DNA of 64,000 nucleotides from Streptomyces sp. H39-S7 (GTDB lineage Bacteria > Actinomycetota > Actinomycetes > Streptomycetales > Streptomycetaceae): the NCBI RefSeq assembly GCF_027158205.1, contig NZ_JAPVLU010000017.1:120073-184072 (forward strand), given 5' to 3'. Under the pieces are notes generated by a model, which had not been told where the DNA came from, did no database searches, and was given only the letters and a program-made list of their open reading frames with translations. The translations under genes were made by a program, and so were the position numbers. The first letter of the stretch is position 1. Every line of letters starts with the position of its first letter. This document shows positions 23,501-34,202 of the stretch, piece after piece.

Positions 23501-23990
23501 GGCTTACCACGATCCCGAATTCTCCGGCCGGCTCGCCAGGGCAGTGCCCGAGGACGAGCATCCGTTTTCGTCCAAAGCCTGCTGGCTTGGGGAGTTCAAC
23601 CCGGAGGCGTCCTTCGACCGCTATCTCCACCAGCTCAGCGTCCCAACGATCCACCCAGCGGCGGTACACGCGCCGTGGGAGCTGCCCCCTTCGCGGGTAC
23701 CGGCCGCCCTGGCGGGGATCCGCGCTCTCCACTCCCAGCCGGCCCACATCAGCGGCACCGCAACCAGCCGGCTCCTGAGCGCGATCTCCGAGGTCGGCGA
23801 CGACACGGAGACCGTGGTCGGACTCCTGTCGCTGGTTGACCTGTTCGGGAACCTTCGGCACTTCGCCGATCCGGGTGACGAGGCCAGCCAGAGCTACCGT
23901 GGCCTGCACCGAGCGCTCTATGCGGTCAGCCGCCGCGCCCGCGTGCGCGTGCTCAAGGACGGGACCGTCGTCCCGATCACGTCACGTTAG
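20592..23990 (+). CDS. Membrane-anchored NACHT NTPase with HEAT-like repeats
   Basis: The start at GTG 20592, after GGGGGG, gives 1132 aa. Order: a transmembrane helix at about residues 8-30 (FGAITAALIAGAGLLYQI), a long charged coiled coil at about 34-110, and an NACHT ATPase. Walker A GDPGAGKTT is at 216-224 (Lys222), Walker B LLLDGLDE ends at 301, and an Arg-rich sensor segment TCRRHGWR is near 337-344. From about 640 onward HEAT-like helical repeats follow. The plan matches bacterial NLR-like proteins, several of which are proven antiphage NTPases. It lies 22 bp after the DUF397 gene in one operon. Its target, ligand and effector are unknown; the membrane helix may serve as the effector. 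Confidence 0.85.
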   Translation: MLLQSAAANYTTLFTMFGAITAALIAGAGLLYQIRRTRALERDKATWTADLEKQKVQYQLDVDLEVKRRTWNHEQETAERERRRAEAEAERERERAAQLEATVHRDLELGAAEYCEKLAHELSMLRILDLSRPLDLKKLYVQVRVQEQVPLSFLSHDTFDLVNSSVAFESKGSGSVVIEPVLLEFFIGHGTFSRAAPVTLAPMEALQRHQRIVVVGDPGAGKTTMLRHLAFVMASQRGTAGTPDLPAYVELNHFMANEHTDLLDYLAEFWADRYGFAGSRAHLESKLTDGTAALLLDGLDEVLGGGSTEEATAAYNSIVREVNRLATRFPRALIAVTCRRHGWRGGLQPFQVMEALDFGWPQIKTFIANWFGAKDGRSGALMHALSGNSRLQTLAANPLLLSLIAIVYERDLELPERRAALYRRCVEVMLREWDAHRQISRYSRFTTDNKQDLLKQIAWHYHRLGQRYFAEDDLLELIADYLPTIDLPPGDNRAILDEIAAQYGLLKAQAHGWYGFLHLTLQEHFAATALWELGPEGIELATAKRYDPWWEEVVLLLAGSLPDATPLLVGLLQLPADGSGREGDVLDLPDDDLFHTDLLIAASCLPGSPRIADARLRQQIVRSLWRLCETTPYWNERDRAAQVLVALLGSGRQLPEVINYIADDQHRETTRMALVTALGTLGGRGVGERLLGLLALRPDLSVELRQQIVWALGRLRVAGAVPALLRELTVQLARPDTSATRYQRAEGLKTVAEALGATGGPADTLLLLLDQNAESTNASSLVAAVGHALLQLDDPAVPDLILRHVERRGGWSLGFGTTLAGSYLEIVGEPGFRTLLDTVLTGSPSESEAALIMGDLADFVTRGHGRASRDDLLTLAHDDTRSWQVRWLAMDCLEHLSGNPGDLAPLVSHTDRHVAVSAAVTLAAWGAPDCLPLVQEAILEHDLTAALGFFLAPDNYWTRSIVDRVARALTAYHDPEFSGRLARAVPEDEHPFSSKACWLGEFNPEASFDRYLHQLSVPTIHPAAVHAPWELPPSRVPAALAGIRALHSQPAHISGTATSRLLSAISEVGDDTETVVGLLSLVDLFGNLRHFADPGDEASQSYRGLHRALYAVSRRARVRVLKDGTVVPITSR

Positions 23991-24005
23991 CGCGCGGCGA
24001 ACCCG

Positions 24006-25337
24006 CTACTCGCCCCCGCCCACCGCCGCCGACGCCCCGCCCGACTCCGCCGCCGTCGCGCCGATCGGCTCGACCAGGACCGTGCCGATGCGGTTGCGGC
24101 GGCCGGCCTGGGTTTCGGCGGTGAGGCGGAGCGCGGTGGGCTGGTCGGGGGTGTAGGCGCCGTCCTGCGGGAGTTCGACGAAGGCGGAGGCGCCGGGGAT
24201 CGGGACGCGGCCGAGGGACTTGGCGAGGAGGCCGCCGACGGTCTCGACGTCGTCGTCGTCGAGTTCGCAGCCGTACAGGTCTCCGAGGTCGCCGATGTCG
24301 AGGCGGGCGGTGACGCGGTAGGAGCCGCCGCCGAGGTCTTCGACCGGCGGGACCTCGCGGTCGTACTCGTCGGTGATCTCGCCGACGATCTCCTCGAGGA
24401 TGTCCTCGATGGTGACGATGCCGGCCGTGCCGCCGTACTCGTCGATGGCGACGGCGACGTGGTTGCGCTCCTGCTGCATCTCGCGCAGCAGGTCGCCCGC
24501 GTTCTTGGTGTCCGGGACGAAGGTGGCGGGCCGCATGACGGACGAGACGAGGTCGTTCTCGGCGTCGCGGTTGATGTGCACCCGGCGGGCGAGGTCCTTG
24601 AGGTAGACGACGCCGACGATGTCGTCCTCGCTCTCGCCGGTGACCGGGATGCGGGAGAAGCCGCTGCGCAGCGCGAGGGTCATGGCCTGCCGGATGGTCT
24701 TGAAGCGCTCGATCATCACCAGGTCGGTGCGGGGCACCATCACCTCGCGGACGATGGTGTCGCCGAGCTCGAAGACGGAGTGCACCATACGGCGCTCGTC
24801 GTCCTCGATGAGGGACTCGGACTCGGCGAGGTCGACCATCGCGCGCAGTTCGGCCTCACTCGCGAACGGGCCGCGCTTGAAGCCCTTGCCGGGGGTGAGG
24901 GCGTTGCCGAGGAGGATCAGCAGGCCGGGGACGGGGCCCATGATGCGGGCCAGCGGCAGCAGGACGTAGGACGCCGCCGTGGCCGTGTTGAGCGGGTGCT
25001 GGCGGCCGATGGTGCGCGGGGAGACGCCGACCGCGACGTAGCTGACGAGCACCATGATGCCGATGGCGACGCCGAGGACCTGCCACGTCTGGTCGAAGCG
25101 GCGGTCGCAGACCACCGTCACCAGCACGGCCGCCGCCATCTCGCAGCCGACCCGGACGAGCAGGGCCACGTTGAGGTAGCGCGTCGGGTCGGAGGCGACG
25201 GCCATGAGCTTGTCGGCGCCGCGCCGGCCGGTACGGACGGACTCCTCGGCGCGGAAGCGCGAGGTGCGGGCGATACCGGCTTCGGCGCAGGCGGCGAGCC
25301 AGGCGACGACGACGAGCAGTACTGCGGAGAGGACCAT
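24006..25337 (-). CDS. CNNM/CorC-type membrane protein with CBS domains
   Basis: The start at ATG 25337 gives 443 aa. An N-terminal DUF21 (CNNM) membrane domain with about four helices is followed by a CBS pair ([20 protein letters not shown] and [22 protein letters not shown], then a second copy). The CorC/HlyC C-terminal domain starts near [15 protein letters not shown]. Members of this group are linked to magnesium/cobalt efflux or membrane transport regulation. Its 3' end abuts the NACHT gene by 15 bp, and it follows ybeY in the same direction. Confidence 0.93.
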   Translation of the reverse strand: MVLSAVLLVVVAWLAACAEAGIARTSRFRAEESVRTGRRGADKLMAVASDPTRYLNVALLVRVGCEMAAAVLVTVVCDRRFDQTWQVLGVAIGIMVLVSYVAVGVSPRTIGRQHPLNTATAASYVLLPLARIMGPVPGLLILLGNALTPGKGFKRGPFASEAELRAMVDLAESESLIEDDERRMVHSVFELGDTIVREVMVPRTDLVMIERFKTIRQAMTLALRSGFSRIPVTGESEDDIVGVVYLKDLARRVHINRDAENDLVSSVMRPATFVPDTKNAGDLLREMQQERNHVAVAIDEYGGTAGIVTIEDILEEIVGEITDEYDREVPPVEDLGGGSYRVTARLDIGDLGDLYGCELDDDDVETVGGLLAKSLGRVPIPGASAFVELPQDGAYTPDQPTALRLTAETQAGRRNRIGTVLVEPIGATAAESGGASAAVGGGE

Positions 25338-25342
25338 CGCCG

Positions 25343-25840
25343 TCAGTGGGTCGTGGTCGGGGCCGGGGAGGGGCCCTCGATGCCGCGCTCGGTGCGCCAG
25401 CCGTCGAGAATGGCCTTCTGGAGGCCGAACATCTCGCCCTTCTGGTCGGCTTCCTCGTGGTCGTATCCGAGCAGGTGCAGCACCCCGTGGACGGTGAGGA
25501 GCTGGAGCTCCTCGTCCATGGAGTGCTGCGTCTCGGCTTCCTCGCCCTGCTTCTTCGCCACTTCCGGGCAGAGCACGATGTCGCCGAGCAGGCCCTGCGG
25601 CGGCTCCTCGTCGTCCTTCCCGGGGCGCAGTTCGTCCATCGGGAAGGACATGACGTCGGTCGGACCGGGGAGGTCCATCCACTGGATGTGCAGCTGCTCC
25701 ATGGCGGCCGCGTCCACCACGATCACCGACAGTTCGGCGAGCGGGTGGATCCGCATGCGCTGGAGGGCGTAGCGGGCGATGTCGAGGACCGCCTGCTCGT
25801 CGATCTCCCAGCCTGACTCGTTGTTGACGTCGATCGCCAT
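25343..25840 (-). CDS. ybeY: Endoribonuclease YbeY
   Basis: YbeY is a zinc-dependent RNase for 16S rRNA 3'-end processing and ribosome quality control. The 165-aa protein carries the family zinc motif H-x3-H-x5-H as [11 protein letters not shown]. It lies between phoH (22 bp upstream) and the CBS protein gene (5 bp downstream), the common order phoH-ybeY-CorC. Confidence 0.97.
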   Translation of the reverse strand: MAIDVNNESGWEIDEQAVLDIARYALQRMRIHPLAELSVIVVDAAAMEQLHIQWMDLPGPTDVMSFPMDELRPGKDDEEPPQGLLGDIVLCPEVAKKQGEEAETQHSMDEELQLLTVHGVLHLLGYDHEEADQKGEMFGLQKAILDGWRTERGIEGPSPAPTTTH

Positions 25841-25862
25841 GGTGCGGTGCGGCTACTCTCGG

Positions 25863-28001
<2,139 letters not shown>

Positions 28002-28057
28002 GGGCCGGCTCGGAGCCTGGGAAACCCACCTTCTGATGACGACGTGCCCGGTGAGGG

Positions 28058-28073
28058 CCTTGGAATACCAAGG
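28058..28073 (-). promoter_or_regulatory. Palindrome upstream of phoH
   Basis: CCTTGG-AATA-CCAAGG is a perfect 6-bp inverted repeat, 57 bp before the phoH start. On the phoH strand it reads CCTTGGTATTCCAAGG and may overlap a -10-like TATT element, so it could be an operator. The regulator is unknown. Confidence 0.35.
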
Positions 28074-28151
28074 GTACGTCGGTGACCCTTCTGGCCCGAG
28101 GGGTTTTACGCCGGGGTTTCGCACCCGGTTTCGGAGCAGCCTCCCGCGCCC

Positions 28152-29264
28152 TCAGCGCCTGCCCGTTCCCGCCGGTCCCGCCGGGCGGCGGCGGAAGCCG
28201 ATGGTGGGCACCGCCCGGGGCAGCGGTCCCGGCCGGGTGCCGGACGGCAGCAGGGCGTCGAGGAAGGCGTACCGGCGCAGCGCGTCCCCGTCCTGGTCGT
28301 CGAAGGTCTTCGCGTGCTGCCACCAGGCGGCGATCTCGATCCAGCCGGGAGCCGACAGCGAGCCGCCGAACTCCTGGACGGACAGGGCCGCGGAGAGGCA
28401 GGCGAAGGCGAGCCGGTCGGCGAGCGGCCAGCCGGCGAGGGAGCCGGTGACGAAAGCGGCGACGAAGACGTCGCCCGCGCCCGTCGGATCCAGCGCCTCG
28501 ATCAGCAGCGCCGGGACCTCGGCGGTCTCACCCGTCGCCGAGTCCACGGCGTACGCGCCCTCGGCGCCGAGCGTGACGACGGCCAGCGGCACCAGCTCGG
28601 CCAGTTTGCGGGCGGCGGCGCGCGGGCTGTCGGCGCGGGTGTAGTTCATGGCCTCGGCGGCGTTCGGAAGGAAGGCCGCGCAGTGCCGCAGGTCCGCGAG
28701 GTCCGCCGGGTCCCAGCGCCCCGAATCGTCCCACCCCACGTCGGCGAAGATCCGGCTGCCGTGCCGGGCCGCGTGCCCGATCCACTCCTGGCCGCCCTTC
28801 TCCAGCGAGGCCACGCAGGCGCGGGCCGCCGGCGGGCATTCGGGGGCGGGCTCCTCGGGCGGCGGCGCCTCGTGGCCGTGCGAGACCATCGTCCGCTCGC
28901 CCTCGTAGGCCATGGAGACCGTGACCGGCGAGTGCCAGCCGGGGATCCGGCGGGACAGGCCGAGGTCGATGCCCTCCCCCGCCGCCAGGCTGTCCCAGCA
29001 GTAGTCGCCGTACATGTCGTCGCCGAAGGCCGCCGCCAGTTGGGTGCGCAGGCCGAGCCGGGCCAGGGCGGTGGCCATGTTGGCGATGCCGCCGGGGCTG
29101 GAGCCCATGCCGCGCGCCCACGATTCCGTGCCGCGCACCGGCGCGCTGTCCAGGCCGGTGAAGATGATGTCCAGGAAGACGGTCCCGGTCAGGTATACGT
29201 CGGACAGCGCGTCCGTGGGAGAGCGGATCGCGGCCAGCGGGTCGAACACGGGGTGGTCGTCCAT
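28152..29264 (-). CDS. PfkB-family sugar or nucleoside kinase
   Basis: The 370-aa protein has the ribokinase fold. The N-terminal glycine motif GSSPGGIANMATALARLG and the C-terminal catalytic signature DPTGAGDVFVAAFV (Asp base and anion hole) are clear. The start at ATG 29264 is chosen over a GTG three codons earlier. The sugar it phosphorylates cannot be told; the neighbouring divergent gene is a GH4 phospho-glycosidase, so a shared sugar is likely. Confidence 0.9.
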   Translation of the reverse strand: MDDHPVFDPLAAIRSPTDALSDVYLTGTVFLDIIFTGLDSAPVRGTESWARGMGSSPGGIANMATALARLGLRTQLAAAFGDDMYGDYCWDSLAAGEGIDLGLSRRIPGWHSPVTVSMAYEGERTMVSHGHEAPPPEEPAPECPPAARACVASLEKGGQEWIGHAARHGSRIFADVGWDDSGRWDPADLADLRHCAAFLPNAAEAMNYTRADSPRAAARKLAELVPLAVVTLGAEGAYAVDSATGETAEVPALLIEALDPTGAGDVFVAAFVTGSLAGWPLADRLAFACLSAALSVQEFGGSLSAPGWIEIAAWWQHAKTFDDQDGDALRRYAFLDALLPSGTRPGPLPRAVPTIGFRRRPAGPAGTGRR

Positions 29265-29310
29265 GAACAACACTGTGCACGATGAGACTGACAGTGGAGG
29301 TCACAGACGC

Positions 29311-30642
29311 ATGAGACTCGTGATTCTCGGTGGCGGCGGTTTCCGCGTGCCCCTGGTGTACCGGGCGCTGCTCGCGGACGCGGGCGCCCCCGGCGCCTGC
29401 GACGAGCTGGTGCTGCACGACACGGATCCGGTACGGCTGCGGGTCGTCGCGTCCGTGCTGGCCGCTCAGGCGGCCGGCGTGCCGGGCGCTCCGGCGGTAC
29501 GGCTCGCCCATGACCTGGACGACGCGCTGCGCGGCGCCGACTTCGTCTTCTCCGCGATCCGGGTCGGCGGCACGGCGGGCCGGGTGGGCGACGAGCGGGT
29601 GCCGCTCGCGGAGGGAGTGCTCGGGCAGGAGACCGTCGGCGCGGGCGGGGTGCTGTACGGGCTGCGGACGCTGCCGGTCGCGGTCGCCATCGCGGAACGG
29701 GTGAAGGCGCTGGCGCCCGACGCCTGGGTCATCAACTTCACCAACCCGGCCGGGATGGTGACCGAGGCGATGGCGCGGGTGCTCGGCGAGCGGGTGATCG
29801 GCATCTGCGACTCCCCGGTCGGGCTCGTACGCCGCGCCGCGCGCGCCGCGGGCGCCGACCCGGACTCCCCCGCGTTCCGCTACGACTACGTGGGCCTCAA
29901 TCACCTGGGGTGGCTGCGGGGGATGTGGGACGGCGGCCCCGACCTGCTGCCGGGCCTGCTCGCCGATCCCGACGCGCTGGACTCGTTCGAGGAGGGCAAG
30001 CTCTTCGGGGCGCCGTGGCTGGCCGCCCTGGGATCGCTGCCCAACGAGTATCTGCACTACTACTACTTCGAGCGGGAGGCCCTGGCGGCGGTGCGGTCCG
30101 CCGCGGCGACGCGCGGGGAGTTCCTGGACCGGCAGCAGGGCGGGTTCTTCGCGTCGGCGGCCGCCTCAGAACGGCCCGGTGAGGCGTACGCGCTGTGGGA
30201 CCGGACGCGGCTGGAGCGCGAGGAGACGTACATGGCGGAGAACCGCGCCGCCACCGGCGGCTGGCAGCGCGACCCCCACGACCTGGACGGCGGCGGCTAC
30301 GACCGGGTCGCGCTGGCCCTGATGCGGGCCATCGCGCGCGACGAGCGGACCACGCTGATCCTGAACGTGCCGAACGGGACGACCGTCGCCGCGCTCGACG
30401 CCGAGGCGATCATCGAAGTGCCCTGCGAGGTGGGCTCCTTCGGTGCCCGGCCGCTGCCGGTGGCGGCGCCCACCGAGCACCAGGCCGGGCTGATGCTCAC
30501 CCTCAAGGCGGTCGAGCGGTCGGCGATCGAGGCCGCCGCGTCGGGTTCCCGGGCGGCGGCTCTGCGGGCGCTGGCGCTGCATCCGCTGGTGGACTCGGCG
30601 GCGGTCGCGGGCCGCATCCTGGACGCGGCACTGCCGGGGTAG
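29311..30642 (+). CDS. GH4 family 6-phospho-beta-glucosidase-like enzyme
   Basis: This 443-aa NAD- and metal-dependent glycosidase has the N-terminal dinucleotide motif LVILGGGGFRVPLVYRALL, the family active-site segments LGQETVGAGG, NFTNPAGMV and ICDSPVGL (Cys metal ligand), and GLNHLGW (His metal ligand). It hydrolyses phosphorylated beta-glycosides by an oxidation/elimination mechanism. RBS GTGGAGG precedes the ATG. It is divergent from a PfkB kinase with 46 bp between starts. No PTS or sugar ABC genes are adjacent, so substrate assignment is open. Confidence 0.9.
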   Translation: MRLVILGGGGFRVPLVYRALLADAGAPGACDELVLHDTDPVRLRVVASVLAAQAAGVPGAPAVRLAHDLDDALRGADFVFSAIRVGGTAGRVGDERVPLAEGVLGQETVGAGGVLYGLRTLPVAVAIAERVKALAPDAWVINFTNPAGMVTEAMARVLGERVIGICDSPVGLVRRAARAAGADPDSPAFRYDYVGLNHLGWLRGMWDGGPDLLPGLLADPDALDSFEEGKLFGAPWLAALGSLPNEYLHYYYFEREALAAVRSAAATRGEFLDRQQGGFFASAAASERPGEAYALWDRTRLEREETYMAENRAATGGWQRDPHDLDGGGYDRVALALMRAIARDERTTLILNVPNGTTVAALDAEAIIEVPCEVGSFGARPLPVAAPTEHQAGLMLTLKAVERSAIEAAASGSRAAALRALALHPLVDSAAVAGRILDAALPG

Positions 30643-30658
30643 GTCCTCCGGGCGGGCC

Positions 30659-31744
30659 TCAGAACTCCACTACCGAGCGCAGCACGTCGCCCTCGTGCAT
30701 CCGGGCGAACGCCTTCTCGACGTCGCCGAGCCCGATCGTCTCCGTCACGAAAGCGCCCAGGTCCAGGCGCCCCTGCAGGTGGAGGTCGATCAGCATCGGG
30801 AAGTCCCGGGACGGCAGGCAGTCCCCGTACCAGGACGACTTGAGCGAGCCGCCGCGCCCGAAGACGTCCAGCAGCGGCAGTTCCAGCGTCATCTCGGGGG
30901 TGGGCACGCCGACGAGCACGACGGTGCCTGCCAGGTCCCGCGCGTAGAACGCCTGCTTGTACGTCTCGGGGTGGCCGACCGCCTCGATGACGACGTCCGC
31001 GCCGAATCCGCCGGTCAGTTCCCGGATCGCCTCGACGGGGTCGGTGGAGCGGGAGTTGACGGTGTGGGTGGCGCCCATCCGGCGCGCCATCTCCAGCTTG
31101 CGGTCGTCGATGTCGACGGCGATGATCCGGCCCGCGCCCGCGAGCCGGGACCCGGCGATGGCCGCGTCCCCGACGCCGCCGCAGCCGATGACGGCGACGG
31201 AGTCGCCGCGTCCGACCCCGCCGGTGTTGATCGCGGCGCCGATCCCCGCCATCACTCCGCAGCCGAGCAGCCCGGCCACCGCCGGGGAGACCGCCGGGTC
31301 CACCTTCGTACACTGCCCGGCCGCGACGAGGGTTTTCTCGGCGAACGCGCCGATGCCGAGGGCCGGGGACAGCTCCGTGCCGTCCTCCAGGGTCATCTTC
31401 TGCCGCGCGTTGTGCGTGTTGAAGCAGTACTGGGGGCGGCCGCGCAGACAGGCGCGGCACTGACCGCACACGGCGCGCCAGTTGAGGATGACGAAGTCGC
31501 CCGGCGCGACCTCCGTGACACCCTCGCCGACCGACTCCACGATGCCGGAGGCCTCGTGGCCGAGCAGGAACGGGAAATCGTCGTTGATCCCGCCCTGCTT
31601 GTAGTGCAGGTCGGTGTGGCACACCCCGCAGGCCCGCACCTGGACCACGGCCTCCCCGGGCCCCGGATCCGGCACCAGGATCGTCTCGACACGGACGGGT
31701 TCGTTCTTGCCGGGCGCGATGACGCCGCGTACGTGCTGAGTCAT
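30659..31744 (-). CDS. mscR: S-(hydroxymethyl)mycothiol dehydrogenase
   Basis: This class III alcohol dehydrogenase oxidises the formaldehyde-mycothiol adduct (also called MscR/AdhE2) with NAD. The start at ATG 31744 gives 361 aa, the usual length. The catalytic zinc ligands are in [14 protein letters not shown] and GHEASGIVE, structural zinc Cys in [10 protein letters not shown], and the NAD loop in [12 protein letters not shown]. Mycothiol is the actinobacterial thiol, supporting this identity over a generic alcohol dehydrogenase. Confidence 0.92.
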   Translation of the reverse strand: MTQHVRGVIAPGKNEPVRVETILVPDPGPGEAVVQVRACGVCHTDLHYKQGGINDDFPFLLGHEASGIVESVGEGVTEVAPGDFVILNWRAVCGQCRACLRGRPQYCFNTHNARQKMTLEDGTELSPALGIGAFAEKTLVAAGQCTKVDPAVSPAVAGLLGCGVMAGIGAAINTGGVGRGDSVAVIGCGGVGDAAIAGSRLAGAGRIIAVDIDDRKLEMARRMGATHTVNSRSTDPVEAIRELTGGFGADVVIEAVGHPETYKQAFYARDLAGTVVLVGVPTPEMTLELPLLDVFGRGGSLKSSWYGDCLPSRDFPMLIDLHLQGRLDLGAFVTETIGLGDVEKAFARMHEGDVLRSVVEF

Positions 31745-31891
31745 GGATTCACCGTACGCCCGACCGGCCGTCCCCCGCAGGCACCGTGCCGCATCCTTCG
31801 GACCCCGTTCGATCACCGTTCGACCCCGTCCGATCCCGCCCGTGGACCGTCCTTGACCAGCCGTGATCGCCGGAGCCGCCCCGCGCGGCGG

Positions 31892-32884
31892 TCAGTCGAA
31901 GACGTACGCGTCGACCTCGGCGAGGTACCCGGCCCGCAGGGCCTCGTCCCCGTCGAGGAACGCCGCCTCGAACGAGTTGCGGGCCAGCAGGCGCAGCGTC
32001 TCGTCGTCCAGCCCGAGCCCGGCGCGGACCGCGTCGTAGTTGTCGCCCACGTACCCGCCGAAGTACGCGGGGTCGTCGGAGTTGACGGTGGCCAGCAGGC
32101 CCGCGTCGAGCATCGCACGCAGCGGGTGGTCCTCGATGCGGTCGATGCAGCGCAGCCGGACGTTGGAGAGCGGGCAGAGCGTGAGCGGGACGCGGTCGCG
32201 GACGAGGCGGGCGACGAGCTCCGGGTCCTCCAGCGAGCGCAGACCGTGGTCGACGCGCTCGACGCCCAGCACGTCGAGGGCCTCCCAGATGTACGCGGGC
32301 GGCCCCTCCTCGCCCGCGTGGGCGACGCGGCGCAGCCCCTCGGCGGCGGCCCGCTCGTAGACCTCGCGGAACTTCGACGGCGGGTTGCCGACCTCGGCGG
32401 AGTCCAGCCCGACGGCCGAGATCCGGGACAGGTACGGCTTGGCGGCCTCGAAGGTGTCCAGCGCGGACTGCGCGGACTCGTCGCGCAGGAAGCACATGAT
32501 CAGCTGGGTACTGATGCCGTGCCGTTCCCGGGCGGCGTCCAGCGCGCGGGACAGGCCCTCGACGACGGTCCCGATGTCCACCCCGCGCTCGGTGTGCGCC
32601 TGCGGGTCGAAGAAGATCTCGGCGTGCCGTACGCCCTGCTCGGCGGCGCGCGCGAGATAGGCGTCGGCGAGGTCGGCGAAGTCCTCCTCGGTGCGCAGGA
32701 CCGCCATCAGCGCGTAGTACAGGTCCAGGAAGGACTGCAGGTCCGTGAAGGAGTAGGCGCGGCGGAGCTCGTCGGCGTCGGCGTACGGCAGTGTGACCCC
32801 GCCGCGCGCGGCGAGCGCGAAGGCCAGTTCCGGCTCCAGGGTGCCTTCGATGTGGAGGTGCAGTTCAGCCTTGGGGATGGGCAC
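31892..32884 (-). CDS. Adenosine/adenine deaminase family protein
   Basis: This 330-aa TIM-barrel amidohydrolase has the metal site HLHIEGT at the N-terminus, HAGEEG, DHGLRSL and the catalytic NSDDPAYF. The HxHxEGTLEPE opening is typical of the adenine-deaminase subgroup, so adenine rather than adenosine may be the substrate. It probably acts in purine salvage. It follows the divergent mycothiol dehydrogenase in the same direction. Confidence 0.88.
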   Translation of the reverse strand: MPIPKAELHLHIEGTLEPELAFALAARGGVTLPYADADELRRAYSFTDLQSFLDLYYALMAVLRTEEDFADLADAYLARAAEQGVRHAEIFFDPQAHTERGVDIGTVVEGLSRALDAARERHGISTQLIMCFLRDESAQSALDTFEAAKPYLSRISAVGLDSAEVGNPPSKFREVYERAAAEGLRRVAHAGEEGPPAYIWEALDVLGVERVDHGLRSLEDPELVARLVRDRVPLTLCPLSNVRLRCIDRIEDHPLRAMLDAGLLATVNSDDPAYFGGYVGDNYDAVRAGLGLDDETLRLLARNSFEAAFLDGDEALRAGYLAEVDAYVFD

Positions 32885-32978
32885 GGGAGGATCACTTCAC
32901 AGTCGGTACGGCAGCGGGGGGCCGTCCAACGGTACAGGTCAGCGCGGTGCGGGCGGCACGAGCCCGCAGCCCGCCGCC

Positions 32979-33563
32979 TCAGGCCGTGATCTTGAGGGTG
33001 TGCACGATCTGGTCGGCCGCCGCCGTCATCAGGTCGGCGAGGCCCGGCGCCGTCCAGGAGACGAGGACCATGACGGCGCTCTCGATCCCCGGCGGCCGCA
33101 CCCCGTAGGTGACCGTCTCCATCAGGGAGCGCTCACCGCTCTGCCCGGTCCCCCGCCCCGCAAGCGCCTGGCGGATGCGGACGGCGGGCCCGGCGGGAAG
33201 CACGGCCCGCTCCACCTCCGGCTCCTGGAAGTCACCGGTCGCGAAGACCTCGGTGATCCAGTCGAGCGTGATCGACGGCACCTGGTCGTCGGGGTGGATG
33301 ACGTCCACCTCCAGCACGGCGAGCGCCGTGTCGAACCCCTCCGGGTACAGCCCGAACGCGAACATCGGCTCCCGCCCGCGACTGTCGGCGGCCCGCTCCC
33401 GCAGGTCGTACATGAGCGCGTCGGCATCGACCTCCGTCGACGCAGCCGCCAGCTCCTGCGCCTGTTCCAGCGCCCACGCGCCGAGGTCGATGCCCGGCTC
33501 CAGGGGCAGCGGGATCCAGTCCTCGGGGCATTCGATGCCGCAGTTCCACGTGTCGTCGCTCAC
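32979..33563 (-). CDS. Uncharacterised protein, last gene of a WXG100-like operon
   Basis: The 194-aa protein is cytoplasmic by appearance. It has no recognised domain but shares its order of parts with the next upstream gene product: an opening WIPLPLEPGIDLGAW line, a helical linker, and a paired Val/Leu-rich beta segment (PSITLDWITEVF, VMVLVSWTAPGLADLM). Both look like a diverged pair related to SseB-like or immunity folds; this is a weak inference. It lies 3 bp after that gene in the operon. Confidence 0.75.
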   Translation of the reverse strand: MSDDTWNCGIECPEDWIPLPLEPGIDLGAWALEQAQELAAASTEVDADALMYDLRERAADSRGREPMFAFGLYPEGFDTALAVLEVDVIHPDDQVPSITLDWITEVFATGDFQEPEVERAVLPAGPAVRIRQALAGRGTGQSGERSLMETVTYGVRPPGIESAVMVLVSWTAPGLADLMTAAADQIVHTLKITA

Positions 33564-33566
33564 GGG

Positions 33567-34202
33567 TCACGCACTCCACTTCAGGGACAGCGCCACGGCG
33601 TCGAAGAGGTCAGCCATCGCGTCGGCGATCGGGTCGAGGGGCGTGGAGAAGGACAGCAGCAGGTAGGCCTCCGAGCCCGGCACCGGCACGTGGTAGTCCA
33701 CGGACGTGACTGGCAGCGCGCTGCCGGACGGATCGTCCGCCGCCGGAACCGTCCGGGCCCGCGTCCGCACGGCGGTCCCGGCGGGCAGTTCCTCGACGGT
33801 GACCTGGTACTCGGCCGGCCCGCCCCGCTCGGCGAGGAACGCAGCCAGGTCGTCCACCGGCACCTCCGACCCCAGGCTCTCCTTCGGCACGAGCGTGACC
33901 AGCAACGACGCCGGAACGGTCAGCGCGCCGGCCGCCTGCATGCTCATGTACAGCTCGATGCCGCCGTTCTTGTACGCCTCCAGCGCCCGCCCGCGCAGCT
34001 CCTCGCGCACCTGCTGCTTGACGATCGGCGCGTCGTCGATCCCCCGGAACTGCCGCTCCACGAGCGCGTCGACCGCACCCTCCCGCCGCTCCGGATCGAG
34101 GTCGATCCGGAACCAGCCGTCCGGCAGGAGGAGTTGGTAATCACTCGGCGCGTCCGGCTGCGCGCCGGGCTGCGCATCGCGCTGTGCGTCGACCGCGGTC
34201 AT
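33567..34202 (-). CDS. Uncharacterised protein, related in layout to its downstream neighbour
   Basis: The start ATG 34202 overlaps the membrane protein stop by four bases (ATGA), giving 211 aa. The opening is DGWFRIDLDPERREGAVDALVERQ; later LLVTLVPKESLGSEVPVDDLAAFLAERGG and the closing VPVPGSEAYLLLSFSTPLDP...DLFDAVALSLKWSA resemble the ends of the next gene product. A shared ancestry by duplication is plausible. No enzymatic motif is seen; an immunity or chaperone role for the WXG100-type substrates upstream would fit. Confidence 0.8.
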   Translation of the reverse strand: MTAVDAQRDAQPGAQPDAPSDYQLLLPDGWFRIDLDPERREGAVDALVERQFRGIDDAPIVKQQVREELRGRALEAYKNGGIELYMSMQAAGALTVPASLLVTLVPKESLGSEVPVDDLAAFLAERGGPAEYQVTVEELPAGTAVRTRARTVPAADDPSGSALPVTSVDYHVPVPGSEAYLLLSFSTPLDPIADAMADLFDAVALSLKWSA

